Shown: positions 1 through 9,997 of the stretch, one piece after another
Layout: each line of letters opens with the position of its first letter
How positions within the stretch are numbered: the first letter of the stretch is position 1
DNA from: Microbulbifer aggregans
GTDB lineage: Bacteria; Pseudomonadota; Gammaproteobacteria; Pseudomonadales; Cellvibrionaceae
DNA length: 64,000 nt
Direction: 5' to 3'
Assembly (NCBI RefSeq): GCF_020524005.1
Contig: NZ_JAIVKK010000005.1
Span: 303,644 to 367,643 of the forward strand
Made by a program: the position numbers and the translations under genes
Notes under the pieces: generated by a model
Database searches by the model: none
What the model saw: only the letters and a program-made list of their open reading frames with translations
What the model was told of the DNA's origin: nothing

Positions 1-1
1 C

Positions 2-433
2 AACCTCACCAGTGGCAGCACACTGGATCTGACGCATACCGATGCGACGCTCTACTACGAAATCCTGGATAACTGGGTAAACCTGGACATCGGCCTGACT
101 GCACGTCAGTACGACGGCTCCCTGGGCCTGGACATCATGAACAACTACGAAACCGTCGACTTCTCCGGCGTACTGCCCATGGCCTACGCCATGGCGCGCT
201 TCGACCTTCCGTTTACCGGCTGGTCCATCATTGCCCAGGGCAACGGCACCGGCTACAAAGGTGACACCCACACCGACCTGACCGCCAAAGTACGCTGGGA
301 CTTTGTACCTGCCGCCGACTTTGCCATCGAGGCCGGCTACCGCGTCATGAGCCTGGACGTGCAAGAGCTGGACGACCTGGAACCAGACCTGGAAATCAAG
401 GGCCCCTACCTGGGCCTGAACCTGCACCTGTAA
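2..433 (+). CDS. Outer-membrane beta-barrel protein, C-terminal part (TIGR04219-like)
   Basis: The reading frame is open from the left edge, so only the last 143 residues are present and the start lies outside the window. The visible part alternates polar and hydrophobic residues in strands separated by Gly/Asp-rich turns, and it ends in GPYLGLNLHL, an alternating C-terminal strand typical of outer-membrane barrels. The overall look matches the TIGR04219 outer-membrane protein family, whose role is unknown. A strong hairpin terminator follows 19 bases after the stop. Membership in an outer-membrane barrel family is fairly secure; the exact family is from memory. Confidence 0.7.
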   Translation, partial: NLTSGSTLDLTHTDATLYYEILDNWVNLDIGLTARQYDGSLGLDIMNNYETVDFSGVLPMAYAMARFDLPFTGWSIIAQGNGTGYKGDTHTDLTAKVRWDFVPAADFAIEAGYRVMSLDVQELDDLEPDLEIKGPYLGLNLHL

Positions 434-451
434 CTCAGGGCGGGCAGACGC

Positions 452-489
452 AAAAAAGGCGGAGCGCTTTCGGCGCTCCGCCTTTTTTG
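452..489. terminator. Bidirectional rho-independent terminator between the barrel gene and aroC
   Basis: A GC-rich stem (GGCGGAGCGC pairing with GCGCTCCGCC, loop TTTCG or similar) is flanked by a run of A on the left and a run of T on the right. It can therefore stop both convergent transcripts, the plus-strand barrel gene and minus-strand aroC. Confidence 0.9.
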
Positions 490-522
490 TTTGCGGTAAA
501 TATTTCTGATATCTGAAGCGAA

Positions 523-1623
523 TTACTCAGATTCACCGGCGGGAATTTTTAGCCCGAAATCCACATCGCCATTCTGAGCGCGCTGACGCAGCACATGGTC
601 AATCAACACCAGCGCCATCATCGCCTCGGCAATCGGCGTAGCGCGAATACCTACACAGGGGTCGTGACGCCCCTTGGTGACGACCTCGATGGGATTGCCA
701 TTGGTATCCAGGCTCTTGCCGGGAATACGCAGGCTGGAGGTAGGCTTGAGTGCGATATGCGCGATCAGCTCCTGCCCGCTGGAAATACCGCCCAGCACAC
801 CGCCGGCGTTATTCGACTGGAAACCATCCACGGTAATCTCATCCCGGTGCTCGGTACCCTTCTGCTCCACCGAAGCAAAACCGGCCCCGATCTCCACCCC
901 CTTCACCGCATTGATGCTCATCAGGGCATGGGCCAGATCCGCATCAAGACGATCGAAGATCGGCTCACCCAGACCTGCAGGCACGCCGGAAGCGTGCACA
1001 GAAATACGCGCACCGATGGAGTCGCCCTCCTTGATCAGCGCCTGCATGTATTCTTCCATCTCCGGCACTTTGGCGGCATCGGGACAGAAGAACGGGTTCT
1101 GATCCACCTGGGACCAATCCAGTTTCTCAACCTTGATCGGCCCCAACTGCGACAGGTAACCGCGCACTTCAATACCGAACTGCTGCTTCAACCATTTCTT
1201 GGCGATCGCACCGGCAGCAACACGCATGGCCGTTTCCCGGGCAGACGAACGGCCACCACCGCGATAGTCGCGGAGGCCGTATTTGGCCCAGTAGGTGTAG
1301 TCGGCATGGGCCGGGCGGATCTGCTCGGAGATATTGGCGTAATCTTTGGAGCGCTGATCGGTGTTCTCGATCAGCAGACCGATAGGGGTTCCGGTGGTTT
1401 TACCTTCAAAAACACCGGAGAGAATTTTGACTTCATCCGCCTCGCGGCGCTGGGTGGTATAGCGGGAAGTACCGGGCTTGCGGCGATCCAGCTCCAGCTG
1501 GATTTCTTCCGCAGAAATTTCCAGTCCCGGAGGGCAACCATCAACAATGCACCCCAGTGCCGGACCGTGGCTCTCGCCAAAAGTGGTTACGCAGAACAGC
1601 TTGCCAAATGTATTGCCTGACAT
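523..1623 (-). CDS. aroC: Chorismate synthase
   Basis: This enzyme converts 5-enolpyruvylshikimate-3-phosphate to chorismate, the last shared step of aromatic biosynthesis, using reduced FMN in the cytoplasm. The 366-residue length is normal. The family signatures are visible: GESHGPALG near the N-terminus, [20 protein letters not shown] in the middle and [17 protein letters not shown] near the end. The start is the ATG at the right end, ahead of which lies a spacer with an inverted repeat. The next minus-strand gene upstream is prmB, and a prmB-aroC order is common in gammaproteobacteria. Nothing unusual is seen. Confidence 0.98.
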   Translation of the reverse strand: MSGNTFGKLFCVTTFGESHGPALGCIVDGCPPGLEISAEEIQLELDRRKPGTSRYTTQRREADEVKILSGVFEGKTTGTPIGLLIENTDQRSKDYANISEQIRPAHADYTYWAKYGLRDYRGGGRSSARETAMRVAAGAIAKKWLKQQFGIEVRGYLSQLGPIKVEKLDWSQVDQNPFFCPDAAKVPEMEEYMQALIKEGDSIGARISVHASGVPAGLGEPIFDRLDADLAHALMSINAVKGVEIGAGFASVEQKGTEHRDEITVDGFQSNNAGGVLGGISSGQELIAHIALKPTSSLRIPGKSLDTNGNPIEVVTKGRHDPCVGIRATPIAEAMMALVLIDHVLRQRAQNGDVDFGLKIPAGESE

Positions 1624-1759
1624 ATCCGGTAATCCCTACCTCTAGTCAATTATTCGTGGAAAGCCGCGCATTATAGAGGAATCCGTCGCCGGCGGCGCGT
1701 GCAATTATTCTTTGAAGCTTTGACAGCATCGCTCTCAACCTCTCCGGTGGCGGTGCCGC

Positions 1760-1858
1760 TACCGGGTGCAGCCTTGCGAGACACGCCGTAAACCCATCCC
1801 TGGGGGCTCGGCTGCGACCGTCCTGGCCGCAGACGGTCTCGCAAGGCTGCACCCGGTA
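1760..1858. repeat. Intergenic element with perfect 23-bp inverted repeats
   Basis: The arms at 1760-1782 and 1836-1858 are exact reverse complements (core CGGGTGCAGCCTTGCGAGAC). The 53-base centre contains CCATCCCTGGGGGCTCGGCT. The element sits between prmB and aroC and has no U-run, so it is not an ordinary terminator. It resembles dispersed palindromic intergenic elements of marine gammaproteobacteria. No second copy is seen in this window. Confidence 0.7.
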
Positions 1859-1897
1859 TCGACACCTTCACAGCAGGATCACACCAACTGGCAAGAA

Positions 1898-2830
1898 TTA
1901 CTCTTCTGCACCCGCCTCAAAAAAACTGCGGCAAGCAAGCAGGTCTTCGCGGGTGAGAATAAAGACACCGTGGCCACCGTCTTCCAGCTCCGGCCACATA
2001 AACGGTACCTGCGGAAAGGCCTCTTCAAGCGCCTCCCAGCTGTTGCCCACTTCGCACACCAGGATACCTTCCGGCTGCAGGTGGTCCGCAGCCTGCAGCA
2101 ACAGGCGGCGGGTAAAATCGAGACCGTCATCACCAGAACCCAGTGCAAGCCCCGGCTCCGCATGGTACTCCGGCGGCATCTCGGCCAGATCGCGCGCGTC
2201 CACATAGGGCGGATTACTCACAATCAGATCGTAGCTGCAGCCCTTGAGCTCCTCAAACAGATCCGACTGCACCGCACGTACCTGCTCGTTCAGGTGATGC
2301 CGATTGATATTGATCTGCGCCACCTCGATCGCATCCGCGGAAATATCGCTGACATCCACCCGCGCACCAGCAAACGTCTCAGCACAGGCAATCCCGATAC
2401 AACCACTACCACAACAGAGATCCAGAACCGCCAGCGGCTCCTGCGCCAGCCACGGCTCAAACCCCTGACGGATCAGTTCACCAATAGGCGAGCGCGGCAC
2501 CAGCACCCGCTCATCCACATAAAACGGCAGATCGCAAAACCAGGCCTCATTGGTGAAGTACGGAGACGGAAGGCGCTCGTCGACGCGCCGCTCCAGAATA
2601 GTCATCACCTCCCGACGCTCCTCCATCGTCAGGCGGGCGCCGAGAATTTCCGGTTTGCTGTCTACCGGCAGGTGCAGCGCGTGAGTGACCAGCAAGACGG
2701 CCTCGTCCCAGGCATTGTCAGTACCGTGACCAAACCACAGCTCTGCTTCATTGAAGCGACTGGCGCCCCAGCGGACGTAATCCAGCACTGAGCACAATTC
2801 GTGCAAACTGGACTCCCGTTTCTCTATCAT
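1898..2830 (-). CDS. prmB: Ribosomal protein L3 N5-glutamine methyltransferase
   Basis: This is an S-adenosylmethionine-dependent methyltransferase that modifies a glutamine of ribosomal protein L3. The protein is 310 residues, the usual PrmB size. The SAM-binding motif LDLCCGSGCIGIACA is followed by the NPPY catalytic motif (SNPPYVDARDLAEMPPEY), shared by the HemK/PrmA/PrmB glutamine methyltransferases. The N-terminal helical part (WGASRFNEAELWFGHGTDNA) favours PrmB over PrmC. It lies upstream of aroC on the same strand, separated by the inverted-repeat element, and is divergent from folE. Confidence 0.95.
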   Translation of the reverse strand: MIEKRESSLHELCSVLDYVRWGASRFNEAELWFGHGTDNAWDEAVLLVTHALHLPVDSKPEILGARLTMEERREVMTILERRVDERLPSPYFTNEAWFCDLPFYVDERVLVPRSPIGELIRQGFEPWLAQEPLAVLDLCCGSGCIGIACAETFAGARVDVSDISADAIEVAQININRHHLNEQVRAVQSDLFEELKGCSYDLIVSNPPYVDARDLAEMPPEYHAEPGLALGSGDDGLDFTRRLLLQAADHLQPEGILVCEVGNSWEALEEAFPQVPFMWPELEDGGHGVFILTREDLLACRSFFEAGAEE

Positions 2831-3040
2831 TGGCGATATTCCTTAAATTTTGGCGCTTTACTAGCGTTCCACAAAGGCTTAGGGTAGCGCACCCTCTGGA
2901 TCCCCGGATCGGGTTCCTTGATATGGCAGCCCCACCGCCATCCTCGGCGATAAGGTGTGGTGATCGAACGCCCCTATTTCTGCGTACAAGGCTTTTCAAG
3001 CCACGCGCAGTCGCTCGGGCGAGACGTTGGAAGCATACTG

Positions 3041-3580
3041 ATGAAAGAACATTACGCACACATCCTTGAGGCCATCGGCGAAGACCTAGAGCGCCCGGGC
3101 CTGAAAGACACTCCCCTGCGCGCCGCCAAGGCCATGCAATACCTGACCCGCGGCTACCAGCAAACCGTGGAAGACGTGGTCAACGATGCGCTGTTTCCCT
3201 CCGACTGCAGCGAAATGGTGCTGGTCAAAGACATCGAGCTTTACTCTCTGTGCGAACACCACATGCTGCCGTTTATCGGTAAAGCACACGTGGCGTACAT
3301 TCCCGATGGCAAAGTGTTGGGCCTGTCGAAAGTGGCGCGCATTGTAGACATGTTTGCCCGCCGTTTGCAGATCCAGGAACAGCTGACGGTAGAAATTGCT
3401 CAAACCATCCAGCAGGTAACCGGCGCCGCCGGTGTTGGCGTCATCATCGAAGCGAAACATATGTGCATGATGATGCGTGGTGTTGAGAAGCAGAACTCCG
3501 TGATGAAAACGTCCGCGATGCTCGGCTCTTTCCGCAGCCAGCAGGCGACGCGCAACGAGTTCCTGTCCCTGATCCGCTGA
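3041..3580 (+). CDS. folE: GTP cyclohydrolase I
   Basis: The enzyme opens GTP to 7,8-dihydroneopterin triphosphate, the first step of folate and pterin synthesis. The start is placed at the ATG giving [20 protein letters not shown] (179 residues), which matches the family length; a frame extension upstream to 2957 has no support. The zinc ligands are visible in [10 protein letters not shown] (Cys, His) and [10 protein letters not shown] (Cys), and the GTP-binding signature runs through [20 protein letters not shown]. It is divergent from prmB and is followed 35 bases later by a tautomerase gene on the same strand, probably co-transcribed. Confidence 0.97.
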   Translation: MKEHYAHILEAIGEDLERPGLKDTPLRAAKAMQYLTRGYQQTVEDVVNDALFPSDCSEMVLVKDIELYSLCEHHMLPFIGKAHVAYIPDGKVLGLSKVARIVDMFARRLQIQEQLTVEIAQTIQQVTGAAGVGVIIEAKHMCMMMRGVEKQNSVMKTSAMLGSFRSQQATRNEFLSLIR

Positions 3581-3615
3581 TCCACTGTTTCCAAAACAAC
3601 AAGGAGAGCCCGCAG

Positions 3616-3972
3616 ATGCCACATCTGGTTATCGAATACTCGCAACAACTGGAAGACACACTTTCCATTGCCAACCTGGTCACCAACGGCCAGCAGGCAA
3701 TGTGCGACACCGGGCTCTTCACCCCCAGCGCGATCAAGACCCGCGCCCTGCCCTACCGGGACTTCGTGCTCGGCGATAGCCGGGAAAGCGGCGCCGGTGG
3801 TTTTATCCACGCCGAAGTCAGAATCCTCGAAGGGCGTACCACCGAACAGAAGGAAGCCCTCAGTGCAGCCATCTTCACCAGCCTGTGTGAAGCGGCACCC
3901 GAGGTAGCGGAGGTTTCAGTGGAAGTGCGAGATATGGACAAGGCAAGCTACTCCAAACGGCTGCCATTTTAG
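3616..3972 (+). CDS. 5-carboxymethyl-2-hydroxymuconate isomerase-like tautomerase
   Basis: This small 118-residue protein begins MPHLVIEYS. After methionine removal it would expose an N-terminal proline, the catalytic base of the tautomerase superfamily. Length and sequence fit the CHMI (HpaF) family, which isomerises 5-carboxymethyl-2-hydroxymuconate in homoprotocatechuate breakdown. No other hpa genes are nearby, so the natural substrate here may differ. A good Shine-Dalgarno (AAGGAGAG) lies just before the start. The gene is convergent with the hydrolase at 4001-4870, with no clear hairpin between the two stops. Confidence 0.88.
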   Translation: MPHLVIEYSQQLEDTLSIANLVTNGQQAMCDTGLFTPSAIKTRALPYRDFVLGDSRESGAGGFIHAEVRILEGRTTEQKEALSAAIFTSLCEAAPEVAEVSVEVRDMDKASYSKRLPF

Positions 3973-4000
3973 TCCCAGCTGACTCAGTCGACGCGCCGGT

Positions 4001-4870
4001 TCAGGCGGTAAGGAAAGGCCGGAACCAGTCCGCGATCACATCGGCACTTTCATCCATATGCAGGTGGTGCCCACCGGGAAATTCCTGAATCTCGATATTT
4101 GTGTACTTTTCCGCAACCGGGCGCACCCGCTTGATCATATCCTGAATACCAGACTTGCCCAGCGCCAGCCGGATCGGCATACCCGCCCGCCCCAGAAAAG
4201 CCTCTACCTGAGCAGCATTCAACTTGGCCAGAGAGCTGGCCAACAGCTGCGGATCATTGCTCCAGGTATACCCCCCCTCACAACTGCGCACTCCACGCTC
4301 GACCAGACGCTGCGCGGCATCGTCAGACAGTTTGAATAAGCCGTTTTTGCGCGCTGCCACGGCGATCTCCAGTGACGCAAACACCTTGGGCGCGCGATTC
4401 CTGTAGCGAGCACGCTGCTCAATGCCGTTGCGCAATATCTCCGGCGCTTCGACGTCCTCGGCCGGTGGTGGCACCAGCCCATCAATCAATGCCAACCGCT
4501 TGACCCGCTCAGGAAAGGTCGCTGCCGCGATCATGGAGATTACCGCACCACGGGAGTGCGACAGCATGGAAAAGCTTTCCCAGCCCAGCGCATCCGCCAT
4601 CCCAAACACATCTTCAATCTCACCCCAGATGTTGTAGTTGGCCTCTGCGTGCCGGTGGTAGCTCTGGCCGTGCCCGGCGAGATCCACAGCCACCAGATTC
4701 AGCTCAGGAAGCAGTGGCGCCAGCCGGTCAAAGCTCGCGCAGTTGTCGAGCCAGCCGTGCAGTGCCAATACCGGTGTTCCGTCCGTATTCCCCCATTGGC
4801 GGGCGGCAATCCGGTTACCGGAGAGATCGAGGGAAATTTCGCGGGGAGAGGGCAGGTTATTCACGGGCAT
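4001..4870 (-). CDS. Alpha/beta-fold hydrolase
   Basis: This is a cytoplasmic alpha/beta hydrolase of 289 residues when started at MPVNNLPSPREI; a longer frame to 4939 lacks a good ribosome site. HGW after strand 3 forms the oxyanion hole. The nucleophile elbow reads SHSRG, a variant of GxSxG with Ser at the first position, and the catalytic His is in GGHHLHMD near the end. The closest look is to the MhpC/serine hydrolase-like (SERHL) group. The substrate is unknown. It is the last gene of a minus-strand run that begins with gpsA. Confidence 0.9.
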   Translation of the reverse strand: MPVNNLPSPREISLDLSGNRIAARQWGNTDGTPVLALHGWLDNCASFDRLAPLLPELNLVAVDLAGHGQSYHRHAEANYNIWGEIEDVFGMADALGWESFSMLSHSRGAVISMIAAATFPERVKRLALIDGLVPPPAEDVEAPEILRNGIEQRARYRNRAPKVFASLEIAVAARKNGLFKLSDDAAQRLVERGVRSCEGGYTWSNDPQLLASSLAKLNAAQVEAFLGRAGMPIRLALGKSGIQDMIKRVRPVAEKYTNIEIQEFPGGHHLHMDESADVIADWFRPFLTA

Positions 4871-4998
4871 GGAAACGGCGAAAGAGTAGTGGATGAACAC
4901 ACAATGCTGACAGCGCCCACCATCCAGGCCAATGGCCACAGGCGCCAGAGAAGCTGATCAATTCGTTAGCGGCCGCCCAGCGGCAAAGCGGGGCAACA

Positions 4999-5469
4999 CT
5001 AGGACAATGGTTGGGGCTTGTGCTGTAGCCACTGTAACTCGGCACAGTCAGTCGCCCAGACATCCGCCTGCAGACACGCAAGCGACGAGGTTCCCATCGG
5101 GTGCTCGCTGCCAGTACCACAAAGCCCGTTCACCAGACTGCCGACCAACGGTTGGTGGCTGACCAGCAGCAGGGGAAATTGCTCCTCCCCCACTTCACCC
5201 AGCGTGTCCAGCAGTACCTGCAACGGCGTATCGCAAGTCAGATGTTCGTTGATTTGCACTTCCAGTCCGAAGATTTCAGCAACAATCTTTGCGGTCTGCC
5301 GGGTACGGACATAAGGGCTTGCCCAAAGGGTTTTAACCTGGGCCAGTTCGGAAGCGCGCTCCTTGCAGACAGCCGCCACATCCTGCCGGCCCCGGTCCGT
5401 CAGCGCCCGGGTTTCATCACTTTTACTGAAGGGTTCGGCTTTGCCGTGACGCAGAACAAATAACAGCAC
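4999..5469 (-). CDS. sixA: Phosphohistidine phosphatase SixA
   Basis: This 156-residue histidine-phosphatase-fold protein has the RHG motif at the very N-terminus (MLLFVLRHGKAEP), where the His is phosphorylated during catalysis. The second catalytic His is in LLVSHQPLVG. SixA acts on phosphohistidine of phosphotransfer domains (ArcB in E. coli, and the nitrogen PTS). It lies in a minus-strand cluster between DUF4389 genes and an alpha/beta hydrolase; gpsA next to sixA is a recurrent gammaproteobacterial arrangement. Confidence 0.95.
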   Translation of the reverse strand: MLLFVLRHGKAEPFSKSDETRALTDRGRQDVAAVCKERASELAQVKTLWASPYVRTRQTAKIVAEIFGLEVQINEHLTCDTPLQVLLDTLGEVGEEQFPLLLVSHQPLVGSLVNGLCGTGSEHPMGTSSLACLQADVWATDCAELQWLQHKPQPLS

Positions 5470-5514
5470 GCACTACTCCGCTTTCTACCTGGATGAGTTT
5501 AAAGGCCGGGTATT

Positions 5515-6180
5515 TTATTTGTCGTTGCCACTTTTTTCCGGAGTGTCGTCCGTATCTGCCTCACCGGCCTTTTCCTTACTGGAGGATGCGGCCTTTGTGC
5601 TCTTGGCTTTTTTGGCTGCAGGCGCTTGCGTTGCCGGTGCCTCTTCAGCAGGGTCTTCAGAAGAACCTGCCACTGCAGCATCGGGTTTCACGTCTGCTTT
5701 CGACTCAGCCTGTGGTTTTGCCGCGGGCTCTTCTGCAACGTCTTCGGCGCCCAACTCAATTACGTCGCTGTCCGCAACCTCTTCCACCACTTCATCAGTG
5801 ATTTCATCGTCTATTTCAATGTCAGACTCCACCTCGTCATACTCACTGATGACCTCACCATCCACTTCCTCGGCACTTTCATAGCTGGAAAGATCGTCAA
5901 CTTCGGACTCCGGCCACTCGGAAAAGGGAAACGGCTTGTCCTCAGTGTTGTAGATGAGGAATTGCAGGGTCTGGTAAATATAGGAAGCCAGTTGGTCGCC
6001 CAAACGACGAAGATTATCGTTGGCGGAGCCGGTAATGATATTGAACAGGAATTGGGCAATCACTACCGCCAGCATGACAAAGCCGGCGATCTCCAGCAGT
6101 ACAGCAAACAGCACCATATACACCAGCCGAATCCAGTGATTGGCGGAAGTGAGGTTCTGTTTCAGTTCTTCGTTGCTCAT
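5515..6180 (-). CDS. DUF4389 membrane protein with long acidic and Lys/Ala-rich tail
   Basis: The first ~90 residues are a DUF4389 domain: a hydrophobic stretch (residues ~18-50, WIRLVYMVLFAVLLEIAGFV) followed by the conserved end YNTEDKPFPFSEWPES. The remaining ~130 residues are low complexity, first strongly acidic (repeated Glu/Asp with Val/Ile), then Ala/Lys/Ser-rich. The function is unknown. It is a paralogue of the gene directly upstream, which has only the membrane domain, so the tail is an addition in this copy. The gene is in the gpsA-sixA run. Confidence 0.9.
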   Translation of the reverse strand: MSNEELKQNLTSANHWIRLVYMVLFAVLLEIAGFVMLAVVIAQFLFNIITGSANDNLRRLGDQLASYIYQTLQFLIYNTEDKPFPFSEWPESEVDDLSSYESAEEVDGEVISEYDEVESDIEIDDEITDEVVEEVADSDVIELGAEDVAEEPAAKPQAESKADVKPDAAVAGSSEDPAEEAPATQAPAAKKAKSTKAASSSKEKAGEADTDDTPEKSGNDK

Positions 6181-6271
6181 GGACTTATCCCTAGTTATTT
6201 GGCAGCGGACAGGAGAGGCAACGCCAGCTTTCCGGCTGGCGTATGGTCTTGAACTATAGCACTCAGTTTTT

Positions 6272-6550
6272 TCAATCTTTCGGCCATTCGGCGAACGGGA
6301 ATGGCTTCTCTTCCGTGTTGTAAATCAGGAACTGCAGTACCTGGTAGATATAGGAAGCAATCTGGCTGCCAAGCTGGCGCAGGTTTTCATTCGGGCTACC
6401 GGTAATGATTGCAAACAGGAACTGCAGCACAACAGTAGCGAGCATGACCACACCAGCCACTTCCAGAAGAAATACAAACAGCACCATAAACAGCAGGCGC
6501 AGCCAGTGATCCGGAGAGGTCAGGTTGTGCTTGATGGCTTCATTATTCAT
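6272..6550 (-). CDS. DUF4389 domain-containing membrane protein
   Basis: This 92-residue protein is a stand-alone DUF4389 domain with transmembrane segments (WLRLLFMVLFVFLLEVAGVV and following) and the conserved ending YNTEEKPFPFAEWPKD. It is clearly a tandem duplicate of the neighbouring 221-residue protein and matches it almost residue for residue over the N-terminal domain. It follows gpsA by 48 bases on the same strand and is probably translated from the same message. The function of DUF4389 is not known. Confidence 0.9.
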   Translation of the reverse strand: MNNEAIKHNLTSPDHWLRLLFMVLFVFLLEVAGVVMLATVVLQFLFAIITGSPNENLRQLGSQIASYIYQVLQFLIYNTEEKPFPFAEWPKD

Positions 6551-6598
6551 TGTGTAGATCCAAACAAGTTAAGCGGGTTTTGGGCCGGAACGAACCCG

Positions 6599-7648
6599 TT
6601 ACGGCCTGGCGGAATAAGCAACATCAAACGTCTGCTCCCCAGACATCAACTCGCGGATGACTGTCGGGATCGCCGTTCCTTCAAATAATATGGCGTGAAT
6701 CGCAGAAACCAAGGGCATGTAGACCTCCAGCTCATCGGCCTTGGCCTTGATCAGGCGCACGGTGTTCACACCCTCCGCTACCTGGCCGATTTCCGTAATT
6801 GCCTCATCGAGCTTCTTGCCCTTGCCTACGAGGTAACCCACCCGGTAATTCCGGCTGAGGTCCGAAGAGCAGGTGAGAATCAGGTCGCCTACCCCGGCGA
6901 GGCCGATAAAGGTCATCGGGTCTGCCCCCATGGCCTCGGCAAAGCGCATCATTTCCGCCAGTGCTCGGGTAATCAACAGGCTGGTGGTGTTCTGACCACG
7001 CCCCAGCGCCACTGCCATACCGGTAACAATCGCGTAAATATTCTTCAGCGCTCCCGCCAGCTCCACGCCAAACACGTCATTGCTCGAATAAACGCGGAAC
7101 GTCTCGGAATGCAGTACTTTCTGGATGGTTTCACACAGGTCCGCATCTTCACTGGCAACCACCGTCGCGGTGTAATGGCCCGCCACGATTTCCTTGGCAA
7201 AGTTGGGTCCGCTCAGCACCCCCACGCGCATGCCTTCGGTTTCTTCCCGCAGGATGTCGCTCATCAGGTGGAAGCAGTCGTGCTCGATACCTTTGGTCAG
7301 CGAAATCAGGATGGTCCCCGGTGCCAGTGCCGGCGCCGCGCGGCGCACGACTTCCCGGAAAGACTTGCTGGGTATGGCAACAAACACAATCTGGCAGCCC
7401 GCAACCGCGGCTTCCAGATCACTGGTCACCTGCAATTTCGGGTCCAGTTCAACGCCGGGCAGGTAATAGGCATTTTCCCGGTTGGCCATGCAGGCCGCAG
7501 CGCGCTCGGGGTCGCGCATCCACTGCCGGGTATCGTGATTATTGCCCGCAACGATATTGGCAATCGCGGTGCCGAAGCTGCCGCCGCCGAGAATCGCAAT
7601 GGATTTCAAAGAATCAGGTTTGCTAGAGGTAGCGTCACTCTGGGTCAT
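6599..7648 (-). CDS. gpsA: Glycerol-3-phosphate dehydrogenase [NAD(P)+]
   Basis: GpsA reduces dihydroxyacetone phosphate to sn-glycerol-3-phosphate for phospholipid synthesis. The 349-residue protein has the dinucleotide-binding motif [10 protein letters not shown] near the N-terminus, the catalytic lysine region [14 protein letters not shown] and the substrate-binding [15 protein letters not shown] short N-terminal extension ([13 protein letters not shown]) precedes the usual start; an internal start is possible. It is the promoter-proximal member of the minus-strand gpsA/DUF4389/DUF4389/sixA/hydrolase run. Confidence 0.97.
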   Translation of the reverse strand: MTQSDATSSKPDSLKSIAILGGGSFGTAIANIVAGNNHDTRQWMRDPERAAACMANRENAYYLPGVELDPKLQVTSDLEAAVAGCQIVFVAIPSKSFREVVRRAAPALAPGTILISLTKGIEHDCFHLMSDILREETEGMRVGVLSGPNFAKEIVAGHYTATVVASEDADLCETIQKVLHSETFRVYSSNDVFGVELAGALKNIYAIVTGMAVALGRGQNTTSLLITRALAEMMRFAEAMGADPMTFIGLAGVGDLILTCSSDLSRNYRVGYLVGKGKKLDEAITEIGQVAEGVNTVRLIKAKADELEVYMPLVSAIHAILFEGTAIPTVIRELMSGEQTFDVAYSARP

Positions 7649-7897
7649 AAAACATCTTTGTCTGAGAAGTTGGGCCGATTATACGGGGCTGCAGCAGCCA
7701 GCCCAATGGCACCAGAGGGTTCTGTACCGTTTTTGCCAAGATCACCGGCAAATACGTGAAATAACCAGCAAATCGCGCAATAAAGAACCAACAAACTATA
7801 GTGCAGGCTGCTCGATTCACGCGGCGAAAAAAGCCGGGCGCACGATTCGTGGAGGAAATACATTCCGGCCGCAAACCGGGCCGGGGAGAGCAAAATC

Positions 7898-7947
7898 CGG
7901 GCCCCGATCAAAACCGGGGCCCGATCGCCGGGCATCCATTGCCCGGC
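7898..7947 (-). terminator. Two hairpins downstream of htpG
   Basis: Two GC-rich stem-loops follow htpG on its strand: GCCGGGCA/TGCCCGGC (7927-7947) and CGGGCCCCG/CGGGGCCCG (7898-7923), with only a short T stretch after them. They probably end the htpG transcript, although the U-tract is weak. Confidence 0.6.
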
Positions 7948-7964
7948 AGCCAAGAACGAACCGA

Positions 7965-9881
7965 TTAGCGGTTCAACTCCAGCAGCAAGGTGTTGAGTCG
8001 ACGCACATAATCCGCCGGATCCGCCAGCTGGTTACCAGCCGCCAGGTTGGCCTGATCCATCAGGATGTTGGTCAGGTCGGCAAAGCGATCCTCATCCTGC
8101 TCCTGATCCAGGCGCTGCACCAGCGGGTGGCTCGGGTTCAACTCGAAGATTGGCTTGGCCTCCGGCAGAGCCTGGCCGGCCTGCTCCAGGATACGGCGCA
8201 TCTGCATGCCCATATCGTTGTCGCTCGCCACCAGACACGCGGGTGAATCCACCAGGCGGGTTGTCGCGCGTACATCTTCCACGCGCTCGCTCAGGACGTC
8301 CTTCACGCGCTCAACCAGCGCACCGGACTCCTTCTCAACCTTTTCGCGCTCGGCCTTGTCGTCGTCGTTTTCAGCTTCACCCAGGTCCAGCGCGCCCTTG
8401 GCAACGTCCTGGAACTGCTTGCCATCAAATTCCTGCATATGGCCAACGAACCACTCGTCCACCTGGTCGGTGAGCAGCAGCACTTCGATGCCTTTCTTGC
8501 GGAAAACTTCCAGGTACGGGGAAGACTTGGCCGTGGCGAAGTTGTCGGCACACACGTAGTAGATGTGCTTCTGGCCGTCCTTCATGCGGGAAACGTAGTC
8601 TTCCAGAGACTGATCCTGCTTGTCGGCATCGGTGTGGGTCGTCGAGAAGCGCAGCAGCTTGGCCACTTTCTCTTTGTTCGAGAAATCTTCAGCCGGACCT
8701 TCTTTCATCACGGAACCGAACAGGTCCCAGAACTTCTGGTACTCGTCAGCGTCTTTCTTCGCCAGCTTGTCGAGCATGTCCAGCACACGCTTGGTCAGCG
8801 CACTTTTGATCGCGTCGGTATTCTGATCCTTCTGCAGGATCTCGCGGGACACGTTCAGCGGCAGATCGTTGGAGTCGAGCACGCCTTTCACGAAACGCAG
8901 GTACAGCGGCAGGAACTGCTCGGCGTCGTCCATGATAAAGGTGCGCTGTACGTACAGTTTCAGGCCACGGGCGGCATCGCGCTGATACAGGTCGAACGGC
9001 GCACGGGCAGGAATGTACAGCAGGCTGGTGTAATCCAGCTTGCCTTCCACCTTGTTGTGGCTCCAGGTCAGCGGCTCATCAAAGTCGTGGGAGATGTGCT
9101 TGTAGAACTCTTTGTACTCCTCGGATTTCACCTCGGAGCGCGGGCGGGTCCACAGGGCCTGGGCAGCGTTCACTGCCTCGAATTCCGGCGCCTTGTCGGC
9201 TTTCTCTTCACCCTCTTCCGCAGAAGGCATTTCTTCCTTCAGCATTTCCACCGGAATGGCGATGTGATCGGAGTACTTCTTGATGATCGAGCGCAAACGC
9301 CAGCCGTCAGCGTATTCTTTGGCATCGTCTTTCAGGTGCAGCACGACGCGGGTTCCGCGGTTCGGCCACTCGACGTTTTCCACGGAGTATTCCGCTTCGC
9401 CACTGCACTCCCAGTGCACGCCCTGGCTGGCGTCGACACCGGCGCGACGGGTGAACACGTCTACCTTGTCGGCAATGATGAATGCGGAGTAGAAACCGAC
9501 ACCGAACTGGCCGATCAGGTGCGCATCTTTCTTCTGATCCCCGGTCAGGTTCTGCATAAAGTTCGCGGTGCCGGAACGGGCGATGGTGCCCAGGTTCTCG
9601 ATCACTTCATCGCGGCTCATACCGATACCGTTATCGGTAATGCTGAGGGTACCCGCGTCCTTGTCGAACTCGATACGGATACGCAGGTCCGGGTCTTCCG
9701 CCAGCAGTTCCGGCTTGGACAGCGCTTCAAAGCGCAGCTTGTCTGCGGCGTCGGATGCGTTGGAAACCAGCTCGCGCAGGAAGATCTCCTTATTGGAGTA
9801 CAGCGAGTGGATCATCAGGTGCAGCAGCTGCTTGGCTTCGGTCTGGAACCCGTGGCTTTCTTTATGCGCCTCAACAGTCAT
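7965..9881 (-). CDS. htpG: Molecular chaperone HtpG (Hsp90)
   Basis: This is the cytoplasmic Hsp90 ATP-driven chaperone, 638 residues and full length. The N-terminal GHKL ATPase shows the family signature [16 protein letters not shown], then DNGIGM and [11 protein letters not shown] for nucleotide binding. The middle domain has the conserved arginine region LNVSREILQ, and the C-terminal dimerisation domain ends [10 protein letters not shown] short Glu-rich charged linker is present around [14 protein letters not shown]. The gene stands alone with terminators downstream and a ~200-base spacer upstream. Confidence 0.98.
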   Translation of the reverse strand: MTVEAHKESHGFQTEAKQLLHLMIHSLYSNKEIFLRELVSNASDAADKLRFEALSKPELLAEDPDLRIRIEFDKDAGTLSITDNGIGMSRDEVIENLGTIARSGTANFMQNLTGDQKKDAHLIGQFGVGFYSAFIIADKVDVFTRRAGVDASQGVHWECSGEAEYSVENVEWPNRGTRVVLHLKDDAKEYADGWRLRSIIKKYSDHIAIPVEMLKEEMPSAEEGEEKADKAPEFEAVNAAQALWTRPRSEVKSEEYKEFYKHISHDFDEPLTWSHNKVEGKLDYTSLLYIPARAPFDLYQRDAARGLKLYVQRTFIMDDAEQFLPLYLRFVKGVLDSNDLPLNVSREILQKDQNTDAIKSALTKRVLDMLDKLAKKDADEYQKFWDLFGSVMKEGPAEDFSNKEKVAKLLRFSTTHTDADKQDQSLEDYVSRMKDGQKHIYYVCADNFATAKSSPYLEVFRKKGIEVLLLTDQVDEWFVGHMQEFDGKQFQDVAKGALDLGEAENDDDKAEREKVEKESGALVERVKDVLSERVEDVRATTRLVDSPACLVASDNDMGMQMRRILEQAGQALPEAKPIFELNPSHPLVQRLDQEQDEDRFADLTNILMDQANLAAGNQLADPADYVRRLNTLLLELNR

Positions 9882-9973
9882 GGATCAGTTCTCCCCTACT
9901 TAAAACGTCGATCAGTCAGCCAATATTGGGCCGTCCGAAATCAATTCAAGCGATAGACGCAAATTTGGGAAGT

Positions 9974-9997
9974 AAAAAACCCTTGAGTCAGCAAGGG
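9974..9997 (-). terminator. Rho-independent terminator of the serine hydrolase gene
   Basis: On the minus strand the stem CCCTTG/CAAGGG is directly followed by six T residues, about 100 bases after the stop of the serine hydrolase gene. Confidence 0.7.

Noticed and set aside
8439..9956. 505-codon plus-strand frame opposite htpG
   Set aside because: It is a mirror of a GC-rich conserved gene and has no protein-family features.
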